From positions 1 through 63,291 of the forward strand of contig DATFXL010000041.1 in the NCBI GenBank assembly GCA_035316025.1: a DNA stretch of 63,291 nt, given 5' to 3'. The first letter of the stretch is position 1. Every line of letters begins with the position of its first letter. Under the pieces are notes generated by a model. It was given only the letters and a program-made list of their open reading frames with translations. It ran no database searches and was not told the DNA's origin. This DNA comes from JALZAA01 sp035316025 (GTDB lineage: Bacteria; Actinomycetota; Acidimicrobiia; IMCC26256; JACDBD01). A program made the translations under genes and the position numbers. Below, one piece after another: positions 24,521 to 34,357 of the stretch.

Positions 24521-25239
24521 CACGGAATCCCAGCGTTCTCGCGCCGTGACCCGGCGGCCATCGGCCGAGTATATGCGGGCGGCTTCGGCGAGACCCGGGG
24601 AACCGTGCCCGGACGGGGCGTGCGCGCGGCCGTGACCGCGACCACCGAGGTCACTCCGGCGCGCCGCAATGCCTCGGCCGCGGCCGCGAGTGTGGCGCCG
24701 GTGGTCGCGACGTCGTCGACGAGCAGCACCCGGCGCGGCAAGGCGCCCGTGTGGGCGTCGAACCGCGGACCGGCGCGACGGGCGGCGGCCGGTCGGCCGG
24801 TCTGCGGCGGACCCGGGCGGCGCCGAAGCATCGGACGAGCCGGGAGGCCGAGGTTCCGTGCAAGCGCACGGGCGAGGACCTCGGCGTGGTCGAACCCTCG
24901 GGCGCGTCGCCGGGACATGGTCGTCGGCGTCCACGTCACGACCCCCGCATCGGTCTCGGCGCCGGCCGCGACGACGAGCCGAGCCATGTTGGACGCCAGC
25001 CATGGCACCGTGGCGCGCGTGCGCCAGTACTTCAAGCGGGCGACGAGCTCGCGCGCCACACCTTCGTACGCGAAGGGCGCCAGCCACCGATCGACGCCGG
25101 CGGGTGGCGGCAGCGCGGGTGGCACGCGCAGCGTTTCTGCACACGACCGGCACACGGGCTCGGCCGGCGTCCCGCAGCCGGGGCACACGGCGGGGAACAC
25201 CGCCTCCACGAACGCTCGCCACGGGTTCATGCGCGGCAC
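24520..25239 (-). CDS. comF: ComF-family phosphoribosyltransferase-like protein
   Basis: 239 residues. The N-terminal zinc motif is CPGCGTPAEPVCRSC; the PRTase core has RRARGFDHAEVLARALA and the PRPP-loop motif VLLVDDVATTGATL. ComFC/GntX proteins are needed for DNA uptake in competent bacteria, but many occur in non-competent species and the reaction is unknown. Stop overlaps the hpf ATG by 1 nt. The comF-hpf-secA-prfB order is also found in Firmicutes. Confidence 0.9.
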   Translation of the reverse strand: MPRMNPWRAFVEAVFPAVCPGCGTPAEPVCRSCAETLRVPPALPPPAGVDRWLAPFAYEGVARELVARLKYWRTRATVPWLASNMARLVVAAGAETDAGVVTWTPTTMSRRRARGFDHAEVLARALARNLGLPARPMLRRRPGPPQTGRPAAARRAGPRFDAHTGALPRRVLLVDDVATTGATLAAAAEALRRAGVTSVVAVTAARTPRPGTVPRVSPKPPAYTRPMAAGSRRENAGIP

Positions 25240-25260
25240 AGTACCGGCGCGGTATGACAG

Positions 25261-26265
<1,005 letters not shown>

Positions 26266-26333
26266 CCCTTCATTGTGACGTCACTCCGCCGGTCATCGGA
26301 CGGCGCCGCGACGCCCAAAGAGGAGAGGAGACC

Positions 26334-27778
<1,445 letters not shown>

Positions 27779-27782
<4 letters not shown>

Positions 27783-27886
27783 CGGGACTCCTCGTGTCGT
27801 CGAGCGCGCTCGGGCGCACACGGAATCTTCAGGGAGTCGGCCCAGATCACTGGATGACAGCCGCAGACGGCCCGACCGGCAATCAT
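27779..27886 (-). CDS. Possible 35-codon leader ORF (uORF) coupled to ahcY
   Basis: ATG at 27886 is preceded by GGAGG with a 4-nt gap. The frame runs 35 codons, beginning MIAGRAVCGCHPVIW and ending HEESR, and stops with a TGA that overlaps the ahcY ATG as ATGA. The ahcY ribosome binding site lies inside the last codons. The peptide has three Cys, at 8, 10 and 23. Its GGAGG sits in the loop of a 9-bp hairpin. Codon third-position GC is lower than in neighbours, so it may be a regulatory leader rather than a structural protein. Confidence 0.4.
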
Positions 27887-27904
27887 GCTACCTCCGTCGG
27901 GTCG
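27868..27904 (-). promoter_or_regulatory. Hairpin in the ahcY leader presenting a GGAGG in its loop
   Basis: Minus-strand CGACCCGAC (27896-27904) pairs with GTCGGGCCG (27868-27876), one pair being G-U, around a 19-nt loop that holds GGAGG and the ATG of the upstream ORF. It does not match SAM or SAH riboswitch consensus as I remember it. A regulatory role is inferred from position. Confidence 0.35.
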
Positions 27905-27936
27905 CGGGCGTCTCGTACTTGCGTGCTCCGCGCCGG

Positions 27937-28980
27937 TCAGCGTTCCCCGAGCGCGTCCTTCAACTGGAAGATCGTGTCGATCGGGCCCGGGTCGACGTCG
28001 TGATCCAGCGCCAGGTAGCAGCTCGCCCAGTCACCGACGTACATGAGATCGAGCAGCTGGGCGAGGCGTCCCTCTCCCTCCGCACGCACTTCGAGCACCT
28101 GCGCCAGCGCCTCCTCGATGAGCGCCCGCGTGAGGGCGAAGCGTCGCTGGAGCTGCTCGTGCTCGAAGCCGTGCCGGAGCTCGACGAGCGTGAAGACCTG
28201 GCGCGTGACGTCGCCGTGCTGGCCCCAGCCACAGATCTCGTTGTGATCGAGCTCGGGGTACGCGTTCCAGAACGCGGGCGCCTTGGCGTTCTCGTTCACG
28301 TCGCACTTCCAGCGCTGGGCGGCGACGGCACCGAGCGCGCCTCCGCCATAGAAGATCGGCATCGTCGTCCCGATTCGCCGGGCGATCTCGCGGCCGGGGT
28401 TGGCGGGTGCTGCGACGTCGGGTCGGCATTTGTCGCGCCGCGCCCTGAGCTGCCGACCCGCCTGGTCCAGCCATTCGGCCGCCTCGGGGAGTAGCCCGAC
28501 TCGCCCGAGCGCGACGAACAATGGCGCGAGGAGCGCGCCAACGGCCGCACGAGGGAGGTACCCATCGGGACAGGCGACGTGCACGCCGCCGCGGTCCTGA
28601 GCGAGGTCTTCGAGCGCGCCACCCCGACTCACGCAGATCACGCGCGCGCCGGCGTCGAACGCGCCCGTCGCCATCTCGACGGTTTCCTCCGTGTCGCCCG
28701 AGTACGAGACCGCGAACACGAGCGTGTCGGGGCCGACGAACCGGGGCGTCCGGATCTGCTTGAGCACGAGGACCGGGACGGCCAGGGTCGAGTTGGCCAC
28801 CGCGGCGAGCACGTCGCCGGCGATGCCGGACCCACCCATACCGAGCACGGCGATGCTCTGTACGGCGTCAAGGGCGGGCAACTGCGCTTGAGCCAGTGCC
28901 TCCCGCGCCGCGCGCTGCGCTTCGGCGAGCTGCTCCGGGAGCCCGCCGACGGCGTCGAGGAATCCCATCGAGTCGGGCAC
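27937..28980 (-). CDS. SIS-domain phosphoglucose/phosphomannose isomerase
   Basis: 347 residues. SIS signatures are VLGMGGSGIAGDVLAA and VFAVSYSGDTEETVEMA; the C-terminal PGI-like part has KAPAFWNAYPELDHNEICGW with the catalytic Glu/His region. Proteins of this bifunctional family interconvert fructose-6-phosphate with glucose- or mannose-6-phosphate. It follows the Trm112-like gene by 3 bp and manB upstream, giving a sugar-phosphate unit. The same order (SIS protein, manB) exists near ahcY and cofD in mycobacteria. Confidence 0.88.
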   Translation of the reverse strand: MPDSMGFLDAVGGLPEQLAEAQRAAREALAQAQLPALDAVQSIAVLGMGGSGIAGDVLAAVANSTLAVPVLVLKQIRTPRFVGPDTLVFAVSYSGDTEETVEMATGAFDAGARVICVSRGGALEDLAQDRGGVHVACPDGYLPRAAVGALLAPLFVALGRVGLLPEAAEWLDQAGRQLRARRDKCRPDVAAPANPGREIARRIGTTMPIFYGGGALGAVAAQRWKCDVNENAKAPAFWNAYPELDHNEICGWGQHGDVTRQVFTLVELRHGFEHEQLQRRFALTRALIEEALAQVLEVRAEGEGRLAQLLDLMYVGDWASCYLALDHDVDPGPIDTIFQLKDALGER

Positions 28981-28983
28981 GGG

Positions 28984-29226
28984 CTATGCCTCGAACGTCG
29001 GTTTGATCCCCTCGGCCTCCGCCTTCTTCAGCAGCCGGTCGTGCTCGGCGTCGTCCACGGTCTCCGCCTCGTCGATGAGCATGATGGGGATGTCGTCGCG
29101 CACGGCGTAGCGCCGCTTGAGGCGCGGGTTGTAGAGGGAGCTCTCGTCCTCGAAGTAGAGGAGAGGGCCCTTGTCCTCCGGGCAGGCGAGGATCTCGAGC
29201 AGCTTGGCATCCAGGGCCACGACCAT
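28984..29226 (-). CDS. Trm112-family small protein
   Basis: About 80 residues. LDAKLLEILACPEDKGPLLYFEDESSLYNPRLKRRYAVRDDIPIMLIDEA is the Trm112/YcaR pattern, with only one of the usual zinc Cys kept (CPEDKG). Eukaryotic Trm112 activates methyltransferases; the bacterial role is unclear. GGAG directly abuts the ATG at 29226, so the GTG at 29220 (6-nt spacing) may be the true start. An upstream start at 29274 is less likely. Confidence 0.82.
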   Translation of the reverse strand: MVVALDAKLLEILACPEDKGPLLYFEDESSLYNPRLKRRYAVRDDIPIMLIDEAETVDDAEHDRLLKKAEAEGIKPTFEA

Positions 29227-29280
29227 CTCCTTTTTCGTCTGCTCGCCGACGGGCTTTCGGTGACGAAGCGGCAACCGACG

Positions 29281-30627
29281 CTATTCCCCGCGCACGAGCG
29301 CGAGCACTTCGGCCGTGTGAGCCTCGCAGGACGCCGCGTCGTTCGCTTCGAGGTTCAGCCGCAACAACGGCTCCGTGTTACTCGGCCGAAGGTTGAACCA
29401 CCAAACCCCCAGGTCGACGGTCAACCCGTCGAGCCGGTCCTGTTGTAACCCCCGGTACGCGCCTGCAACCCGCTCGATGACCGCGGGCGGGTCATCGACC
29501 CGTGTGTTGATCTCACCCGAGTCGACGTACCGCTCGAAGGGCCGCCGGAGCTCCGAAAGCGGTTGGCGCGCGAGAGACAGCTGCTCGAGCGCCATCATCG
29601 AGGCGATCAAACCCGAGTCGGCGCGGAAGTTGTCGCGGAAGTAGTAGTGCGCCGAGTGCTCTCCCCCGAAGATGGCACCCGTCTCCGCCATCACTTGCTT
29701 GATGAACGAGTGGCCGACCCGTGTGCGCACGGGCGTCCCGCCCATCTCGCGCACGACCTCGGGGACGACCTTCGAGCAGATGAGGTTGTGCACGATCGTC
29801 TCGCCCGGATGCCGCGCGAGAATCCCCTTCGCCAGGATGGCGGTCGTGATCGAGCCCGACAGGGGTTGGGCCTGGTCGTCGACGAGGAACACCCGGTCGG
29901 CGTCACCGTCGAACGCGAGTCCGATGTCGGCGTTGGTGTCGAGTACCGAGCGCTGCAGGTCCTTGAGGTTCTCGGGCTGGATCGGATCGGCGGGGTGGTT
30001 GGGGAACGTCCCGTCCAGCTCCGGATAGAGGATGGAGAGGTCGAACGGCAGATCGGCGAAGACGGCGGGCACCACTGCCCCGCCCATGCCGTTGGCGGTG
30101 TCGGCCACCACTCGCAGGGGCAGCAGCGCGCTGACGTCGACGAACGAGTGAACGTGTTGCACGTACTCCGGGAGCAGGTCGCGATGCTCGACCCGTCCGC
30201 GCTCGGCGGCCCGTTCGAGCAGACCGCTCTCGACGGTCGCGCGGATCTGAGCGAGGCCGGTGTCCTGGCCGACCGGCGCCGCGCCGGCGCGGCACAGCTT
30301 GATCCCGTTGTACTGCGCGGGGTTGTGGCTGGCGGTGAACATCGCGGCCGGCGCGTCGAGGCGACCCGACGCGAAATACGCGAGGTCAGTCGAGATGAGG
30401 CCGAGGTCCACGACGTCCGCGCCGGCCAGCGTGGCGCCGTCGGCGAACGCGGCCGTGAGCGGCCCGGACGATGGACGCATGTCCCGCCCCATGAGCACGA
30501 GCGGGGCGCCGGTGAACGCGACGAACGCGTTGCCGACGCGGCGAGCGGTGTCGTCGTCGAGCTCGTCCGGATACAGCCCACGGATGTCGTAGGCCTTGAA
30601 GATCGTGTCGAGACGGTGGTCGGTCAT
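29281..30627 (-). CDS. manB: Phosphomannomutase/phosphoglucomutase
   Basis: 448 residues. The active-site phosphoserine is in FTASHNPAQYNGIK (about residue 100), the metal-binding loop is DGDADRVF, the sugar loop is GEHSAHYYF and the phosphate-binding tail is RPSNTEPLLRLN. It moves phosphate between C6 and C1 of mannose or glucose and so feeds GDP-mannose or similar precursors. Start overlaps the stop of the upstream membrane-protein gene by 4 nt (ATGA). Confidence 0.95.
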   Translation of the reverse strand: MTDHRLDTIFKAYDIRGLYPDELDDDTARRVGNAFVAFTGAPLVLMGRDMRPSSGPLTAAFADGATLAGADVVDLGLISTDLAYFASGRLDAPAAMFTASHNPAQYNGIKLCRAGAAPVGQDTGLAQIRATVESGLLERAAERGRVEHRDLLPEYVQHVHSFVDVSALLPLRVVADTANGMGGAVVPAVFADLPFDLSILYPELDGTFPNHPADPIQPENLKDLQRSVLDTNADIGLAFDGDADRVFLVDDQAQPLSGSITTAILAKGILARHPGETIVHNLICSKVVPEVVREMGGTPVRTRVGHSFIKQVMAETGAIFGGEHSAHYYFRDNFRADSGLIASMMALEQLSLARQPLSELRRPFERYVDSGEINTRVDDPPAVIERVAGAYRGLQQDRLDGLTVDLGVWWFNLRPSNTEPLLRLNLEANDAASCEAHTAEVLALVRGE

Positions 30628-33191
30628 TCGGGCGCAGGGTACCCGCCGTCACCCGGCGCTCCCGCGGCCGCATCGGTCCGGCCCCGGCGGCGGCGCCACC
30701 ACCACGGCCACACCGCCAACCCGGCCACGCCGACCACGCCGGCGGCGGTTGCGGCTCGACCCAGGTACTCGGCGGTCGTGGTCGAGTACTCGAGCCGGAC
30801 GTCGCGGCTCGTAGGCACGACCACCATGAAGTTCGGTGTCGCCCGCCACGGTCCCTGCGCGCCGCTGGCGGTCCAGTTCGGGAAGTACGACGTCTTGACC
30901 ATCACGGGGACGCCGGGCCGTGACACGCGGAACGACACCGAGTGGTCGGTCGTCCGCACGTTGCTGACCTGTACGGGTGGCAGCTCCTTGTTCGGCACCG
31001 CTCCGGCCGCCGGGAGCTTCGGGTCGGACGCATCGCCGCGTGACAACCCCGGCGGACGGGCGCGAGCCCAGCTCGCCGGCCCGTCGGACACGAGCGGCCG
31101 GTCGAGCAGAGAGACGTCACGGGCCTCGGCCGGGGTCCGCGTCGGTGCGTCCCACCAGGGCACGCCGACCTCGTCCTGCCAGTCGCGGGCCGACACGCCG
31201 GGCACGACCACCGGCTCTTCTCGGAGTGCCTCGACGAGGGGAGCGCCGCGGACCTCGTAGATCGTCCAGCCCCTCGGGGGCTGCCCGTCGACGTCGGGCG
31301 TCGTCGCGACCGGCACGAGCAGGCTGGACCGGTCGGCCTGCTCCTTGGCCTGATCGGAGAACGCGAGGTAGTACCGGACGCCGAGCCTCTGCAGGTACCG
31401 CACGCCCACGTCGAACTCCGCAAGCGAGCGGTACGGCAAGTTGCGCTGCGGGTTACTCGCATTCCCGGGCGCACTCAGCGTCGACACCGACAAGAAGTGG
31501 TAGGGCGTCGTCGCCGACGACTCGTAGTACAACCCTTCCATCGACGCGATTCGGCCGTCGGTGAAATACGGCAGCATCATGAGCGCCAGCGGCGTCCCGT
31601 ACGTTCCCAGCGCGGAGCCGCCTTCCCACAGCGCACGTCCCGGTGGGAGCTTGTCCATCGTGGAGACGAGGCTGTTGAACTCGGGATACACCTTCGTATC
31701 GCTCCCGGTTCCGGTGTGTTCGTACCCGCTGTAGTTCCACTGCGCCCAGAACGTGATGAAGTCGGTCGTCACGTACATGCGCCAGATCGCGACGCTCGCC
31801 AGGATCACGGTCAGGACGGCGATCGTCAGGGCCCGAACCATCGAGCGGTTTCGGCGGCGATCGTCGTCGGTTCGCAGCTCGTCAGCGGCCTCCGCCCGCA
31901 GCTCGTCGCGGGGCTCCGGGCGCGGCTCGCCGTTGGTCGCGGGCAGCGGATCGGTTCGGCGCGCCAGGAGCTCGCCCGCGCCTCGGATGAGCTCGGCGGC
32001 GCCGAGCATGGCGAGCAGCACGAGACCCAGGTACCAGAAGGGCAGCAGCCGCAGGTTCCAGACCGGTGTGCTGTGTACGAGGTCGGTGACCCTCTCCCAC
32101 AACGCGAACGAGATCCCCATGATTGCGGTCAGCGCCGCCAGCTCGAGCGTCACCCGCCGCCGGAAGAACACGCCGCCGACGACGGCAGCAACGACGAGCG
32201 GGACGATCCAGAACACGTACGCCGGGTACCACGGGAACATGTACAGCCCGACCTCGCCGAAGAGGCGATCAACGTGCTGGCTGCCGATCGCCTCGTACCC
32301 CATGTCGGTCGTGTAGCCGAGGGTCGATAGAAGCGGAATCGTCCACACCGCGGTCAGGAGCGCACCAACCCCGCCGATCGCGGCGGCGATCGGGAAGTTG
32401 CGGATCGGACGACGGGCCAGCCAGACGATGATGGCGGCGACCAACGCGAACACGCCGACCACGAGGTGGCTCATCACGGTGGCCGCGAACAGCACGGCCG
32501 GGAGCCACATACGTCGACGGTGGTCGAGTGAGAACGCGAGCGCCCCGAGGAAGAAGAGCGCCAGGGCCAGCGCGAGGACGAACGAGAACTCCCCGGCGAA
32601 CGTGCTCGGGAGGTTCCCTCCCATGATGTGCTGGTTGCCGGCGACCCGAGTCGCCTCGGCGTCGGAACCGGGCGCACCCTTGAAGAAGAGGAAGATCGTC
32701 GCCCCCACCGCGAACAGCGCCGGTGCCGGACGAGGGGCGCGCAGGCCGCGACCGAACGCGTACGCCGCCGCCGGCAAAGCGATCGATCCCAGCGCGGTGA
32801 CGAGCTTGAACGCGATGTTGTACGGCAGGATCGTGTCGACGGCGACGATCAGCAAGGCGGGGAACGGGAAGTAGAACTGCCCTGCGGGGAACCCTGCGAA
32901 CCAGTCGGGCGCCCAACCCGCGATGCGCCACTGTGGCAGGAGATGGTCGCGCAGGTACGCCGGCCACCAGACGTGCGCACCCGTGTCACCGCCGGAGGGT
33001 GTCGTGTTGCGCAGGAGCAGATCGGGCTGGAGCTGGAACAGGACGAACAGGCAGCAGGCGACGACGATCGCCGCGCCCGCCCAGATCTCGACCTGCTCCC
33101 ACCACGGCCGGCGAGCGCGCGCCGACGCCGGGGCGACCGCATCGAGCTGCCCGACGGGCGCGTCGGCGGGCGCCGGGCGCGTCGCGACCAT
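30624..33191 (-). CDS. Large polytopic membrane protein, PTPS-related/GT-C-like
   Basis: 855 residues. Twelve or so hydrophobic segments span residues 35-500; the first loop reads NTTPSGGDTGAHVWWPAYLRDHLLPQWRIAGWAPDW, with the acidic residue expected in GT-C enzymes, and NLPSTFAGEFSFVLALALAL follows. A large extracytoplasmic domain (about 500-800) and a C-terminal membrane segment with RRRRGR end it. The pattern matches actinobacterial proteins labelled 6-pyruvoyl-tetrahydropterin synthase-related. Likely a polyprenyl-phosphate-sugar glycosyltransferase. Coupled to manB. Confidence 0.8.
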   Translation of the reverse strand: MVATRPAPADAPVGQLDAVAPASARARRPWWEQVEIWAGAAIVVACCLFVLFQLQPDLLLRNTTPSGGDTGAHVWWPAYLRDHLLPQWRIAGWAPDWFAGFPAGQFYFPFPALLIVAVDTILPYNIAFKLVTALGSIALPAAAYAFGRGLRAPRPAPALFAVGATIFLFFKGAPGSDAEATRVAGNQHIMGGNLPSTFAGEFSFVLALALALFFLGALAFSLDHRRRMWLPAVLFAATVMSHLVVGVFALVAAIIVWLARRPIRNFPIAAAIGGVGALLTAVWTIPLLSTLGYTTDMGYEAIGSQHVDRLFGEVGLYMFPWYPAYVFWIVPLVVAAVVGGVFFRRRVTLELAALTAIMGISFALWERVTDLVHSTPVWNLRLLPFWYLGLVLLAMLGAAELIRGAGELLARRTDPLPATNGEPRPEPRDELRAEAADELRTDDDRRRNRSMVRALTIAVLTVILASVAIWRMYVTTDFITFWAQWNYSGYEHTGTGSDTKVYPEFNSLVSTMDKLPPGRALWEGGSALGTYGTPLALMMLPYFTDGRIASMEGLYYESSATTPYHFLSVSTLSAPGNASNPQRNLPYRSLAEFDVGVRYLQRLGVRYYLAFSDQAKEQADRSSLLVPVATTPDVDGQPPRGWTIYEVRGAPLVEALREEPVVVPGVSARDWQDEVGVPWWDAPTRTPAEARDVSLLDRPLVSDGPASWARARPPGLSRGDASDPKLPAAGAVPNKELPPVQVSNVRTTDHSVSFRVSRPGVPVMVKTSYFPNWTASGAQGPWRATPNFMVVVPTSRDVRLEYSTTTAEYLGRAATAAGVVGVAGLAVWPWWWRRRRGRTDAAAGAPGDGGYPAPE

Positions 33192-33238
33192 TCGCTCAGC
33201 CTACGAGGACGGCGTCACAGCGCCGGGTCAGCGCGTGG

Positions 33239-34003
33239 TCATCGGGACACGACCACCGTGACCGCAGTGAGAAGGTTGAACCCGGCGTGCAGGAGGATCG
33301 ACCTCGACAGATCGCCGGTGCGGATGGCAGCGGCGGCGGAGACGAGGCCGAGCGCAAACAGCGCCGGGACCGCGATCACCGACCCGATCGTCGGGCTCGA
33401 CAGCGGGTGAACCGCTGCGAACGCGAGCGCGGAGAGCAGCGCGGCCCACGCCGGGCTCATCCTGCGTTGCAGCCCGCGCAGCAGCGCCCCCCGGAACAGC
33501 AGCTCCTCAGCCACCGGGGCGACGGTGACGACGAGTACCGCGAACAGGATCAGCGTCGGGCCCCGCGCATGTTCGAACTGCTCGACGACGTCCTGCGTCT
33601 CTACCTTTCCGTGGACATCGACGAGCAGTTGCAGGAAGGGGAGGCTGACCACCTGCAGCGCGATCCCGCCGAGCACCCACAGCGTCGCCGTCGTCCAGCT
33701 CCGGCCCGGCAACCGGGGGACGAGCCCGAAGTCGTCGCTCAGGCTGCCGCGGCCCTTCCGAGCCGAGACGAGCGCCAGCGTCCCGATCACGCCGATCGCC
33801 TGCCCGACGACGGAGGCGAGGAGGACTCCGACGTCGTCCCCGACGCGGCCGGCCTTCACACCGGTGGCGGCGCCGACGATCGAGCCCGCGATCACAGCCG
33901 CGACGACGCCGACGATCCAGGCGACGGCAACGTCCGGCAGGCCCCATCTGATCCTCGGCCCCGCTGCTCGCGGCGGCTCGAAGGCGTCGGGTTCGCCGGC
34001 CAC
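33239..34003 (-). CDS. CPBP-family intramembrane metalloprotease
   Basis: 254 residues from a GTG at 34003, with six to eight membrane segments. The Abi/CAAX signature is present: EELLFRGALLRGLQR (EExxxR) at about residue 165, FAAVHPLSS with the next catalytic His and LLHAGFNLL (HxxxN) near the C-terminus. Family members cleave prenylated or membrane-protein tails; the substrate here is unknown. It is first in the minus-strand run, 47 bp before the membrane glycosyltransferase-like gene. Confidence 0.88.
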   Translation of the reverse strand: MAGEPDAFEPPRAAGPRIRWGLPDVAVAWIVGVVAAVIAGSIVGAATGVKAGRVGDDVGVLLASVVGQAIGVIGTLALVSARKGRGSLSDDFGLVPRLPGRSWTTATLWVLGGIALQVVSLPFLQLLVDVHGKVETQDVVEQFEHARGPTLILFAVLVVTVAPVAEELLFRGALLRGLQRRMSPAWAALLSALAFAAVHPLSSPTIGSVIAVPALFALGLVSAAAAIRTGDLSRSILLHAGFNLLTAVTVVVSR

Positions 34004-34357
34004 TCGGGGTCGGCCGCGTCAGCGGGCAGCGGCCGGGGAGTCCATGGCGGCGCTCAACCTATACCGGGCGCCGCGCGCTCCTGCGACGCGCGGGACCGCG
34101 ACATCTGCACCAAAGGTCCGACTCGGTAGGGTCGGCGAACGTGCCGGGACGCGAAGCGCCCTCCGCAGTGACTGATTCGCTCGCCTTTCGGCTTTGCTCA
34201 TCCGCCCCTGCGAAGGGCATTCGGAACGTACACCGGCGATTCAAGACGGTCAAGGGTCGGATTTCGCAGTCCGCGGGCGTACTCGCTGCCCGACGGCCGT
34301 ACCATGGGCGGACCGCGGACGCGCCGCGTCCGCCCCGGACCGACAGGGCACCCACGC
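34004..34357. other. Divergent intergenic region between the CPBP protease and ftsH genes
   Basis: These 354 bp hold no gene that I can support. A minus-strand TAGGTT (34056-34061) is a candidate -10 for the protease gene and a plus-strand TACCAT (34300-34305) a candidate -10 for ftsH, with about 46 nt of leader. CCGAC/GTCGG inverted bases near 34118-34135 and a 9-bp perfect inverted repeat at 34315-34333 are the only structures I noticed. No tRNA is recognisable. Confidence 0.5.
34315..34333 (+). promoter_or_regulatory. Perfect inverted repeat in the ftsH leader
   Basis: GCGGACGCG and CGCGTCCGC are exact complements separated by one base, just after the predicted ftsH transcription start. 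It could be an operator or, with inner bases unpaired, an RNA hairpin in the 5' leader. Confidence 0.35.

Noticed and set aside
27783..27936. SAM or SAH riboswitch before ahcY
   Set aside because: The leader does not show the conserved cores I know for these riboswitches; the visible stem and upstream ORF are reported instead.
34004..34357. tRNA or small RNA gene in the ftsH upstream gap
   Set aside because: No cloverleaf or conserved T-loop sequence could be drawn.
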